From Opitutia bacterium (GTDB lineage: Bacteria > Verrucomicrobiota > Verrucomicrobiia > Opitutales > Seribacteraceae), in NCBI GenBank assembly GCA_002721705.1, contig PBLJ01000025.1, positions 15,116-59,517 of the forward strand: 44,402 nt of DNA. The letters are read 5' to 3'. The number at the start of each line of letters is the position of its first letter. The stretch's first letter is position 1. Below are positions 24,090-32,554 of the stretch, one piece after another. Below the pieces are notes generated by a model. That model saw only the letters and a program-made list of their open reading frames with translations, had not been told where the DNA came from and searched no databases. Both the position numbers and the translations under genes were made by a program.

Positions 24090-26345
24090 TTATTTACCCG
24101 CTGGCCAGTCGAGCCATTTGTCGAGGAAGCGGAAGGTGCCTTGCCCGTTGATGGTGTGTGGACCGAGAAACCACTCGATTTCGGTTTTTTCCGGAATGCC
24201 GAGCCGGGCATAGAGGCGTCGTACCTTGGCGTATTCGGCGGCCACCCACTCGTCGGGAGCCACACCGTCGAAGTGCCCACGCTCGACCATGAAAGGTCGC
24301 GGGGCGATGAGAGCGGCCATATCCGAGTAGTTGAAAGTGTGGCCGAGGTTGAACTCGAAGATTTCGTATTCGCCGGTGAAGGGGTAGGTGTAACGGTCGT
24401 CGCGGGTCGATCCCGTCTTGTGAATCCATTCATTGAAGTCGGCCGAACAAATGGAGAGTGCGTATCCTTCCACCAGGGCAGGCACCCGCATGGCGGTTTT
24501 TCCGCCATAGGACAACCCGTAGAAAGCAATCCGTTTCGGGTCGGTGAAGGGAAGCTCTCCCAGCCAGCGAACGATTTGGCGGTGCTGAGCCACGATGAGC
24601 GAGAAGAGGGTCTTGCCAAGGGGGTTCGCCTTGCGTTGCAGGGAACGAAACTTGTCACCCATGAGGTACGGGTTTTGGGGAGCGAACACGACGTATCCTT
24701 TTTCACAGAGTTTTGCCGCGAAGTCGTGATAGGCGCGGTGATCGCCCTCGATGACGTCGCGTGGGCGTCCCTCCAGACCGTGTTGACAAACCACCACCGG
24801 GCGACGCTCGCCGGGTTTCAGGTTCTTCGGTACGAGGAGTATTCCGAAAGCAATGAGGTCGGGATAGACGTCGAGAACGACCTCGTGCCCCGTCCACTTT
24901 GCTTGGTCATGGGTTTTGCGGGAACGAGGGGAGAGAGGCAGGAAATCGTCCGTGAATCGTCCGATGACTTCTTCGTCGAAACGCTTGCGATGCGTAACGG
25001 TGCTTTTTGCGAATGCCTCGAGTGACGATAAGTTTGGTTTGAAATGGGCAGCCCTTGCGAGGTCAGACTTATCCAGCAAACGCTGGACGTATTGGTCAAT
25101 TTCCCTGAAAGCTCGAGCCTGACGCTCCGGCTTGTTTGGCAAGACCGCGAGAACTTGCGGAGGCTTGCCTTGCTTGACCATGCTTTTTCCGGGAACCAGA
25201 AATCGAAAGAACGTATCCAACGCCTGGCTGCCCCCGGGGATGCCTTGGCCACCTTTTCCGCTGAGGAAGAACTTGAGAGGTGATTGCGGGTCGACTTGGC
25301 GAACATAATGGGACGCTCGCGTAAACTCGCGTCGGACATTCTCAAGAGATGGCGTGGTCAACCTGCCCGGCGCCGCGCCCATGGAAGCGATCACTACTTC
25401 CGGTCCCTTGGCTGCTTCGATCACCAAGCCTCGAGGGGCCGTCATGGCGGCCAGTTCGGCGTCTCCAAAGTTTGGGAGCAGTCCGAAGACGTTGCGTTCA
25501 AGGGGTTCGAGCCAAGTGTCTTCCCTGGGACCGAACGAGCCCGAGACGAAGACTGCGTCGACACGAGGGTCGAGAGCCGCGGCCCGGAGGCCCAGGATCC
25601 CACCTTCTCCCCAACCGACCAAGCCGATGGGTTTCGAACTTTTCTCCGTCAGCCAATCGACGAGGGACAACGCCTTTTGGATTTCAAGACCTTGCAAGGT
25701 ACGTCCCATGAGGAAAGCCGAGCGATGGAGGAATTCCCGATCGCTTAGCTGGACTCTTTTTCGCCTCTCGCTGTGCGATCGAACCTTGCGATGGATGAGC
25801 GCGGGCACGATCACGCGGCATCCGTTTTCGGCCAACCTGCGGGCAAACTGAGATTCGGGTTTCAGCTCGTCCGTCAAGCCGGCCAGGGATTCAGGGGATT
25901 GATCGGCATCGGGTATGGCGATCACGTTCGCTACCGGCTTTTTGCCCACTGGGCGCAACAGCAAGCCTTCGCCGAAGATTCCCTCGAGCGCGGGCCAGCG
26001 AATGGCCAGTATTTCGTAACCGGCGCCACTTCCCACCTTGGCCGTATGGGTCGTCGTGTTTACCAGTTGCGGGGACTCGAAAGGCAACCTGTCGTCCATT
26101 ACTCCCAGTATGCGGGCAAGTTCCTTCGGGTCTGCTGGAACTTTGCTTTTTGCGTCGAGCGCGTCCTTCAGCTTTTGATCGAGAAAACGATGGGCTCCGT
26201 CGAGCATTCTTTCCGCAAGGTCACCTTCCCAGTCAAGAGCCTTGGTCCCGGGCAAGGCGGCTTGGGCGGCCAGGCTCAACGAGCAAAGAAAAGCAATGGT
26301 CAGGGGGAACTGCCTGCTTGAGAGGCGGGGCAAGGGGGAGGTCAC
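24090..26345 (-). CDS. Exported tandem alpha/beta hydrolase, first domain degenerate
   Basis: 751-aa secreted protein (signal ending LSLAAQAALP). It contains two alpha/beta-hydrolase domains in a row. In the first (about residues 100-400) the nucleophile elbow reads GWGEG at 244-248, with Gly246 where Ser is expected, so it is probably inactive. The second (about 480-751) keeps GLSYGG with Ser612, plus likely Asp693 (HFDGVAPDEW) and His730 (GPHTIN). It resembles the acetyl-xylan-esterase/dienelactone hydrolase-like enzymes of PVC bacteria; the likely substrate is an esterified polysaccharide (inference). GTG 26345 is the start and overlaps the upstream stop (GTGA), so it is the last gene of a three-gene overlapped operon. 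Confidence 0.88.
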   Translation of the reverse strand: MTSPLPRLSSRQFPLTIAFLCSLSLAAQAALPGTKALDWEGDLAERMLDGAHRFLDQKLKDALDAKSKVPADPKELARILGVMDDRLPFESPQLVNTTTHTAKVGSGAGYEILAIRWPALEGIFGEGLLLRPVGKKPVANVIAIPDADQSPESLAGLTDELKPESQFARRLAENGCRVIVPALIHRKVRSHSERRKRVQLSDREFLHRSAFLMGRTLQGLEIQKALSLVDWLTEKSSKPIGLVGWGEGGILGLRAAALDPRVDAVFVSGSFGPREDTWLEPLERNVFGLLPNFGDAELAAMTAPRGLVIEAAKGPEVVIASMGAAPGRLTTPSLENVRREFTRASHYVRQVDPQSPLKFFLSGKGGQGIPGGSQALDTFFRFLVPGKSMVKQGKPPQVLAVLPNKPERQARAFREIDQYVQRLLDKSDLARAAHFKPNLSSLEAFAKSTVTHRKRFDEEVIGRFTDDFLPLSPRSRKTHDQAKWTGHEVVLDVYPDLIAFGILLVPKNLKPGERRPVVVCQHGLEGRPRDVIEGDHRAYHDFAAKLCEKGYVVFAPQNPYLMGDKFRSLQRKANPLGKTLFSLIVAQHRQIVRWLGELPFTDPKRIAFYGLSYGGKTAMRVPALVEGYALSICSADFNEWIHKTGSTRDDRYTYPFTGEYEIFEFNLGHTFNYSDMAALIAPRPFMVERGHFDGVAPDEWVAAEYAKVRRLYARLGIPEKTEIEWFLGPHTINGQGTFRFLDKWLDWPAGK

Positions 26346-26518
26346 GGTTTGGTTGCGGCGTCCAGTTGTTCCTTTAGTTCTCCGTTTTGCTCCTTCAGTT
26401 CACTGTTTTTCGTTTTGAGACTGTTCGTTTTCCTTTGTAGTTCCCACATCAGGAAAACGTTGAGGAGAATGGAAAGCGACAAAACGACGACTAGCTTTAT
26501 TTTCAGCTTGGTTTTCAT
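26342..26518 (-). CDS. 58-aa membrane-anchored coiled-coil protein
   Basis: Small protein consisting of a basic start (MKTKLKIK), one transmembrane helix (LVVVLSLSILLNVFLMWEL, residues 9-27) and a heptad-rich coiled-coil tail (LKTKNSELKEQNGELKEQLDAA). I recognise no family. That it is real is supported by 4-base overlaps with both neighbours (ATGA at 26515-26518 and GTGA at 26342-26345) and by the clean topology. It may be an anchor or oligomerising subunit for the two exported proteins encoded on either side, displaying the coiled coil on the periplasmic face. This is inference from position and architecture. Confidence 0.72.
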   Translation of the reverse strand: MKTKLKIKLVVVLSLSILLNVFLMWELQRKTNSLKTKNSELKEQNGELKEQLDAATKP

Positions 26519-29500
26519 GGCTCTTTCTTGGTTTTTGGAACAAAGGCCAGGGAGCACTGTATGGGAAAGGGACAGGTGCAACCCGAACTGGCTTCCGGAA
26601 TGAGGAGAAGACCGCCTGCCGGGATGGCGTTGATCCAGCAACCCGGGCGGCTTACGGTGGTGATTTTCTTGAACTTGCCGGTGGAGGGGACGTAAGCGGT
26701 CGGGTTTCGGGACCTGAAGTAGAGAGCGTTGGTGGAAGCCGACATGGCGCCGCATCCTCCGCCGCGGGCGAGCTTTCGTCCTTCGGCTGGTATGCCGGAT
26801 TTCAAGTTGTAGATCATGGGCTCGACGTAAAGCTCGCCGTTGAGCACCACCGGGTGCCTGTCTTGTTCGCCATGGGACCCATTGAGTTTGTTGCCGTTGT
26901 TTTGGCTGCGATGCCAGAGTAGTTCTCCTGATTTTGCATCAAACACGGTGGCATCGTAATGAAGGGTTTTTTCGTTCCTCGACTTTACCACCGCGACCAC
27001 TCCATCGGTGGCCACGACGAAGAGGTTTTGGACGCCTTTCTTCTTGCCCAAGGACACTTTCCCCAGAACTTTCCCCGATTTCAGTTCGACCGATACCAGA
27101 AAGCCTTCCTTCTCGTTCATCAGGCGATCGTAAAGAACACGACCTGATTTGTCATTCGCCTCGCTCTCGACGAAATGAACCCGCCCATCGTTGATCGCGA
27201 TGCTTGAGTTTACGAGTGAACCATTGCCGTCTGGCCGATATGTCCAGCGATGCTGGCCCGTCTTGGGGTCGAAGGCGAACAGCGAGTCGCTGCAAACCGG
27301 TGGACGATTGTCCCAATAGCTTTCTTGCAACCCTTTGGGTCCATGGATACGACGTATGCCACCGGACTTGACTGCAGACCCGATCAAAAGACCATCGGAC
27401 TGGGCGACGTAACCCCATTCGTGGTTGCTGGCGTTGGCATCGACTGGAAAGGAAAATCGCTTCTCGACCTTACCGGTTTTGACTTCCAGGGCGAGGCATT
27501 GCCTGCCGCTGGCTACGTAGAGGAAATGGTCGTCGACGGCCATTGACCCCGCATCTCTCATGATTGCTATGCGGCGGGACTCGGGAACTTCGGTTTCCCA
27601 GAGCACGGCTCCGTTGTATGTATCCACGCCAAAGATTCGTTCGTTGCCGGGAATGAAGAGAAAACCGTTCTTCGAGAGAGGGGATACGGAACGATGATGC
27701 CTGTCGAGCAGGCGCTCGGGACCGGGTCGCCCAAACCATTGGAGCGACAGGTCGACGCCGACTTTTTGATCTTGGCTGCATGACGTGTTGCCGGGGTCGG
27801 CGTAGAGGTGAGTCCATTCACCACCACCTTCCAGGGCTTCCTTGGAATGGGTCTTTTCTAGGTTGGGTCCAGTCAACCCGATACCGTCCGAGGGTCGCAG
27901 AATCCGTTTCAACTCTTGTTTGTCGAGGGTGTCGCTTGGGTCCACGACCAAGTTGAAAAGATGGTCGGCGTAGGGGAGGGGAGCAGCGCCCGGGTGAGCG
28001 ACTATCTCGTTGCCATACAATCCCGCCCTGTCCAGTTCACGGCGCAGTTTGTCAAGCGCCTTGGCATTCCGGACGGTCACGATGACGCGCATTTCCGAAC
28101 TGCGAGCGATGCTGACTGCGATGTCTGCGTGCTGAACTCCGGCTACCAGGCAATATCCTTTGGTTGCTTTATTCGCTGCCAAAGCCTTTTGGGCCAACGC
28201 CTTGTTTTCGGGGAAAGGTTCCGGGGCATCGGGGCGGTGATGAACCGGTTCGCCTTCGCCCGCTGTGAAGCAGTGTAAGACGCCAGCATCCGTACTGACC
28301 AGAAGGTGGCCTCGGACGACCGCCAAGGAGTAAGCTTTGCCCGTTACCGACAGTTTTTGCGAAAGGGAACCATCGGTTTGAAAAACGCCTACCTCCCCAT
28401 CGCCTCCAGCAAACTTCAATTTCCCGGCTCCGATGAAGGCGTGAGGATACTTGTCTGGGATTTCCTTGGCTGTCGCGGGGACTGGTTTGCCTCGTCGTGT
28501 TAGTCGGCTGAGAAAGGCTCCGGCGGGGTTTCGGCCGGTGGGGGCGAAGAGTTTTCCGTTCTTGCGGGAGAGGTAACCTTGCGGGGAAATGGAGAGTTTT
28601 TGCTTATCGAGGATTCGACCGTCGCGAAGATCCATCGAGAACAGAAAAGTGCCTTGAGTAGGGAACAGTCCTGCTCCGAAATAACCGGTTTGCTTGTCCG
28701 CCAAAATGCCGGTGCGTATGGGCCTTTCATGAATAACGCGTCCATTGCCTGGTATCCAGCGAGATCCTAGCTCGGGTGGTCGCGAGACCCACAGAAGTTT
28801 GCCGTCGACGGCTTGCAGGCATCGTACTTGGCCGTCGTCCGAACCGACCAGCAAGCGATCATCCACCAAGGTGGGGGTAAGTCGGATCGGGCCATCCGCA
28901 AATTGATTCCATAGCGCTTTCCCGGTTTGCAACGAAAGGCATCGCACCTGGTCGTCGGCGGAGGAAGTGAGGTAAAGCCGTTCACCCGCTCCAATGACGT
29001 GAAAGGCGCGGTCATAGACCACTCGAGGCTTGAGGTTGTATTTCTTGTGCCAGAAATCCTGTTTTGCCGGAGGAGGCCATGCGGGCTTGGGGGGCAAGCG
29101 AAGACGATGGGTCCAACGAAGCGATAACTCTCCTTGGATAGTGGCGGCGGCTTGCCCCGATCTTTCGTTGTCGTGCAGAAAGGTAGTCCAATCCTTTGTG
29201 GAGGTTGGGTCTGCGACTGGATCGATCTCGGGGAAATCTCTCTTTCGCTCCTTGAACAAGGTGGCGATTTCCTGGGCATCCAGGGCTCGATTCCAGAGGG
29301 TTATTCGCTCGAGGCGACCTTCCATGGTCCTATGCTCATCCTTGTCCCAATACGCACCGATTACGAAACGCCCCTCGGGAGGATAAGCGATCGGGCCCTT
29401 TTGAGCCTTTGCCTCCATGGAAAGTTTGCCATCGAGGTAGATGCGTTGGCTTTGGCCATCGTAGGTACCCACCAAGTGATACCAATAGCCGGGAGCATAA

Positions 29501-29964
29501 GTCTCCTTGGTATTTAAATAAGTCAATCGCTTTGGGCCTTGTTCCGCTGCCACCGCAAAGTAAAAGGAGTCTTTGCCGTAGCCAAGAAGCCACCCGCGTT
29601 CATAGTTGCCGTTGTCCTGCATGGCGCCGAGGATGCCTCCCCATTGGATCGGTTTGTCGATCCGCGCCCACGCCGACACGCTCAAGCTTTCCTTGGGCAG
29701 ACCCGATTGGTTGAGGTCTTGGTTCAAGACGATGCCTTCAAACCCTTTCTTGGCTTCCAAGGCGAAAGGCTGTTCCTTGGTCAGGCTGGCCGTTCCCGTA
29801 ACCTTTCCTTCCCATGAACCGATGGTCGGTCGCAATACCTTGCCCTGCAACGAGTTTTCATTGAATTGCCATTGCCCGACGGGTTTGGCTTCCTCGGCGA
29901 AGAGGAAGGCGACGAAGAGGTAGTTGGCCAATGCCAACCCGAGTCGTTTGGTTTGGAAGTACAA
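26515..29964 (-). CDS. Giant exported LamG / PQQ-propeller / Rossmann / PQQ-propeller protein
   Basis: 1149 aa with a signal peptide (KRLGLALANYLFVAFLFAEEA). Domains in order: a LamG/concanavalin-like lectin domain (about residues 28-245, with WYHLVGTYDGQSQRIYLDGKL and LERITLWNRALDAQEI); a first PQQ-like propeller (about 258-585); a Rossmann-like segment (about 587-700, GYCLVAGVQHADIAVSIARS then PLPYADHLFNLVVD) that looks like a class I methyltransferase fold with a degenerate glycine loop; and a second PQQ-like propeller (about 715-1130). LamG suggests glycan binding. First gene of the operon with the 58-aa coiled-coil protein and the double hydrolase. Methyltransfer activity outside the cytoplasm is unlikely, so the Rossmann module may be structural. 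Confidence 0.87.
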   Translation of the reverse strand: MYFQTKRLGLALANYLFVAFLFAEEAKPVGQWQFNENSLQGKVLRPTIGSWEGKVTGTASLTKEQPFALEAKKGFEGIVLNQDLNQSGLPKESLSVSAWARIDKPIQWGGILGAMQDNGNYERGWLLGYGKDSFYFAVAAEQGPKRLTYLNTKETYAPGYWYHLVGTYDGQSQRIYLDGKLSMEAKAQKGPIAYPPEGRFVIGAYWDKDEHRTMEGRLERITLWNRALDAQEIATLFKERKRDFPEIDPVADPTSTKDWTTFLHDNERSGQAAATIQGELSLRWTHRLRLPPKPAWPPPAKQDFWHKKYNLKPRVVYDRAFHVIGAGERLYLTSSADDQVRCLSLQTGKALWNQFADGPIRLTPTLVDDRLLVGSDDGQVRCLQAVDGKLLWVSRPPELGSRWIPGNGRVIHERPIRTGILADKQTGYFGAGLFPTQGTFLFSMDLRDGRILDKQKLSISPQGYLSRKNGKLFAPTGRNPAGAFLSRLTRRGKPVPATAKEIPDKYPHAFIGAGKLKFAGGDGEVGVFQTDGSLSQKLSVTGKAYSLAVVRGHLLVSTDAGVLHCFTAGEGEPVHHRPDAPEPFPENKALAQKALAANKATKGYCLVAGVQHADIAVSIARSSEMRVIVTVRNAKALDKLRRELDRAGLYGNEIVAHPGAAPLPYADHLFNLVVDPSDTLDKQELKRILRPSDGIGLTGPNLEKTHSKEALEGGGEWTHLYADPGNTSCSQDQKVGVDLSLQWFGRPGPERLLDRHHRSVSPLSKNGFLFIPGNERIFGVDTYNGAVLWETEVPESRRIAIMRDAGSMAVDDHFLYVASGRQCLALEVKTGKVEKRFSFPVDANASNHEWGYVAQSDGLLIGSAVKSGGIRRIHGPKGLQESYWDNRPPVCSDSLFAFDPKTGQHRWTYRPDGNGSLVNSSIAINDGRVHFVESEANDKSGRVLYDRLMNEKEGFLVSVELKSGKVLGKVSLGKKKGVQNLFVVATDGVVAVVKSRNEKTLHYDATVFDAKSGELLWHRSQNNGNKLNGSHGEQDRHPVVLNGELYVEPMIYNLKSGIPAEGRKLARGGGCGAMSASTNALYFRSRNPTAYVPSTGKFKKITTVSRPGCWINAIPAGGLLLIPEASSGCTCPFPIQCSLAFVPKTKKEP

Positions 29965-30211
29965 GGTGCTAGTGGGGAAATTTTCGGGTACTGTTCCGAT
30001 ATGTAAAGATCAATTACTGGAATCCATCCTCTCCTCGTAGCCCTCTTTCAGCATGAGGTTCTTGGTGGAATGCGAGAATTTTTTCTCTCAAACCCTTGAC
30101 GTTGTTTTATCCTCGCGCCAAGGTGACGGGACGCAAGGAGGCGTATTTCATTTTTTACGTCATACGCGGCCCCGCATGGAAGCGGAAGCCCGGCACGAAT
30201 CAAGGCTTCGC

Positions 30212-31549
30212 ATGCTTTCATCCACAGCTCCGATCTTCACGGATCTTTCCTCGGCTACTGCTCGAGCATTGGCGGGCTATGATCGCGCCGTGGGGAGGGC
30301 CCTGCGTTCGGCTGATTCCGTGGAGAGCATGCGCGATTCCGCCGACGGTGGGCAATTCACCTACGCGTCCCGATTGCAGGTCGGTACGAAAGCCAAGGCC
30401 GCCGCACTTCAAGGTTTTCAAAACACTCTTTCTTACGTCCAGACCCAGGAAGCGGGCCTTCTGCATGCTGAAAAAGTCTACCAACGCATGTCCGTCTTGT
30501 CCGCCCAAGCCTTGGATCCCTTGCTGGATGACTCATTGAGGCAGTCCTTGAATCTCGAGTTCCAGTCCTTGAAGGGAGAACTGGAAACCATGCGGGCCCA
30601 AGATTTTCAAGGTACTTACTTGTACGACGACATGGCGGCATGGACTGTGCAATTCGTCGATTTCAGCGATGGCTTGGACGAGTCTCAGACTCCGACGGAA
30701 GTGGATTCCGATGGAACCAAGCGTTGGATCAGTTCGGCGGACGTTCTGTATTCCAGTGGCAAAATCACCTTGGACGTTAATTCCGGAAGAGCTGCCGAAC
30801 GGTATTACGTGAAGCAGGGCAATCAGGTTATTTTCGACTCCGGTTCCTGGAAAACCGAGGGTAATGCATACAACTACGACTTCGACCGCTTCGTCATCGA
30901 GTTTGCCCCCGGACAGGATACCACTTTCGAGTTCGTGCCCATGGATACCGCCGGGTCAAGTTCTTCTCCCAATTCCGCTTTCGACAACGAGCCGTATTAC
31001 CTGTCTCAACTGGGTGTGGGAAGTACGGCGGAACTCTTGGGACAGACCTACGTGCATCAAGGCAACGTGACCACGAATCCCGCCCACAGCGAATCCACCG
31101 TCATAAGCATCGTGGTTGAAAGCACCACTCTCTTCCAAGCCACGGCGAAGTACGAACAGACAGCTCCCTCCAATTACGTGTCGGTCGGCGACCATTCACT
31201 CGATGCCTCCGCTTACTTGGAACCGGTTGGCTTTGGTGTCCTCAGTGGCGTTTCCATCGACACGTTCGCCGACGCGTCTTCCGCCATGGACAGCGTGGCG
31301 GAGGAAATCGAGGGCATAGGCGTGCAGATGGGTAAGTTGTCCGCCAACTTGGCTGAGTTGCGGATAGCGACGGAACGGGCTTCCCAGCACGTCTCGGCAG
31401 GCAGGAGAGGATTGGCTCGCATGACCGAAGCCCTCCTGGCCGAGGAATCCACCCGCCTGACCAAGGCCAAGATCAAAATGGATCAACGTACCTCGCTCAT
31501 GGTGCAGGCTCGCAACCTCGGAGCCGATTTGGTGAAAAAGCTACTCTGA
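30212..31549 (+). CDS. Orphan flagellin / FlgL-like protein
   Basis: 445-aa protein with the end domains of the flagellin/hook-associated protein 3 family. The N-terminal part (MLSSTAPIFTDLSSATARALAGYDRAVGRALRSADS ... GTKAKAAALQGFQNTLSYVQTQEAGLLHAEKVYQRM) and the C-terminal helix (EEIEGIGVQMGKLSANLAELRIATERAS ... LTKAKIKMDQRTSLMVQARNLGADLVKKLL) follow the D0/D1 coiled-coil pattern. The middle is a variable beta-rich domain. The GELETMRAQDFQGTYLY part matches the family's QLxxLANtxfnGxxLF region. No other flagellar gene is in the window. ATG 30212 has AAGG upstream; an earlier ATG at 30176 is possible. No signal peptide is seen, as expected for a substrate of flagellar-type export. Confidence 0.75.
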   Translation: MLSSTAPIFTDLSSATARALAGYDRAVGRALRSADSVESMRDSADGGQFTYASRLQVGTKAKAAALQGFQNTLSYVQTQEAGLLHAEKVYQRMSVLSAQALDPLLDDSLRQSLNLEFQSLKGELETMRAQDFQGTYLYDDMAAWTVQFVDFSDGLDESQTPTEVDSDGTKRWISSADVLYSSGKITLDVNSGRAAERYYVKQGNQVIFDSGSWKTEGNAYNYDFDRFVIEFAPGQDTTFEFVPMDTAGSSSSPNSAFDNEPYYLSQLGVGSTAELLGQTYVHQGNVTTNPAHSESTVISIVVESTTLFQATAKYEQTAPSNYVSVGDHSLDASAYLEPVGFGVLSGVSIDTFADASSAMDSVAEEIEGIGVQMGKLSANLAELRIATERASQHVSAGRRGLARMTEALLAEESTRLTKAKIKMDQRTSLMVQARNLGADLVKKLL

Positions 31550-31589
31550 GTTTCGCCCTGGCGTTCCCATTCGGATACTTCTTCAAGAC

Positions 31590-32543
31590 ATGTTGGCGAA
31601 TTTCTTTCGGACAATCACGGCCCTTTTCCCGTTGTGGTCGGTTTTGGTGGCGGTGGTCGCTCTCTGGTGGCCGGAATCCTTTCTCTGGTATGGCAAGGAT
31701 ACCATAACCATTGGGTTGGGGATCATCATGCTGGGCATGGGATTGACCTTGAAAGTGGAGGATTTTCACCGCGTCTGGCAACGGCCAGGGGCGATTGGCT
31801 TGGGAGTGATCCTGCAGTTTGCGATCATGCCTTTCCTTGGCTGGGGCATTGCCCATCTCTTCCATTTTTCGGAAGGCATGGCTGTTGGCCTCATCCTGGT
31901 GTCCTGTTGCCCCGGTGGCACGGCCTCGAACGTGGTCGCTTTTCTGGCTCGAGCAGACGTCGCCTTGTCGGTCAGCATGACCATGGTTTCGACCATCGCC
32001 GCGGTCTTCATGACCCCGCTTTTGACGAAGTTCTACGCAGGCGAATACGTTCCAGTGGAAGCTTGGGCATTGTTGAAGAGCATACTCTTGATCGTTGTCT
32101 TGCCCGTATTTCTTGGGGTTGCAACCAATCGTTTCTTCGGTAGAGCCGCCCAGAAGGTTTCGGCTTTTTCTCCTTTTGTATCGGTGGCCTTCATTATTTT
32201 GATCGTTGGCTTCATCATGGCGAAAAACCGCGACAACGTCATGGGACACTGGCAAGAGCTGACCGCGGCCGTGACGCTCTTGCATCTTGGCGGCTTTACC
32301 ATTGGGTATTTCCTGGCCAAGGCCATTGGTTTCAAGGAAATGGTTCGTCGAACCGCATCCATCGAGGTGGGTATGCAAAACTCCGGCCTTGGCGCTGCCT
32401 TGGCCACTAAGCATTTCCCCACCTTACCCATGGCGCCCGTGCCGTGCGCGTTAAGCGCCGTGACCCATTGTATACTCGGCAGTCTCGCGGCTGGTTTCTG
32501 GCGGTCAAGCGCCAACAAAGCCAAGCGAAACTCTACCGCGTAA
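31590..32543 (+). CDS. BASS-family sodium symporter (bile acid:sodium symporter type)
   Basis: 317-aa inner-membrane protein with about 9-10 transmembrane segments. Family motifs: GIIMLGMGLTLKVEDFHRVWQRP near residue 45, the sodium-site region LILVSCCPGGTASNVVAFLARADVALSVSMT near 100-130, and ASIEVGMQNSGLGAALATKHF near 265. Bacterial members of this branch import pyruvate, pantothenate or other organic anions with sodium; the substrate cannot be named here. It starts 40 bases after the flagellin-like gene and converges on the MORN lipoprotein gene (11-base gap). The length is normal for the family. Confidence 0.93.
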   Translation: MLANFFRTITALFPLWSVLVAVVALWWPESFLWYGKDTITIGLGIIMLGMGLTLKVEDFHRVWQRPGAIGLGVILQFAIMPFLGWGIAHLFHFSEGMAVGLILVSCCPGGTASNVVAFLARADVALSVSMTMVSTIAAVFMTPLLTKFYAGEYVPVEAWALLKSILLIVVLPVFLGVATNRFFGRAAQKVSAFSPFVSVAFIILIVGFIMAKNRDNVMGHWQELTAAVTLLHLGGFTIGYFLAKAIGFKEMVRRTASIEVGMQNSGLGAALATKHFPTLPMAPVPCALSAVTHCILGSLAAGFWRSSANKAKRNSTA

Positions 32544-32554
32544 TTTTTTCTAGA

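Noticed and set aside
23820..25025. A 401-codon plus-strand open frame overlapping the symporter and double hydrolase genes
   Set aside because: It runs antisense to the hydrolase gene, which has clear catalytic motifs, and has no recognisable domain of its own.
31497..32414. A 305-codon minus-strand frame over the BASS symporter
   Set aside because: Antisense to a membrane protein with family motifs; reads as His/Gln/Asp-rich shadow.
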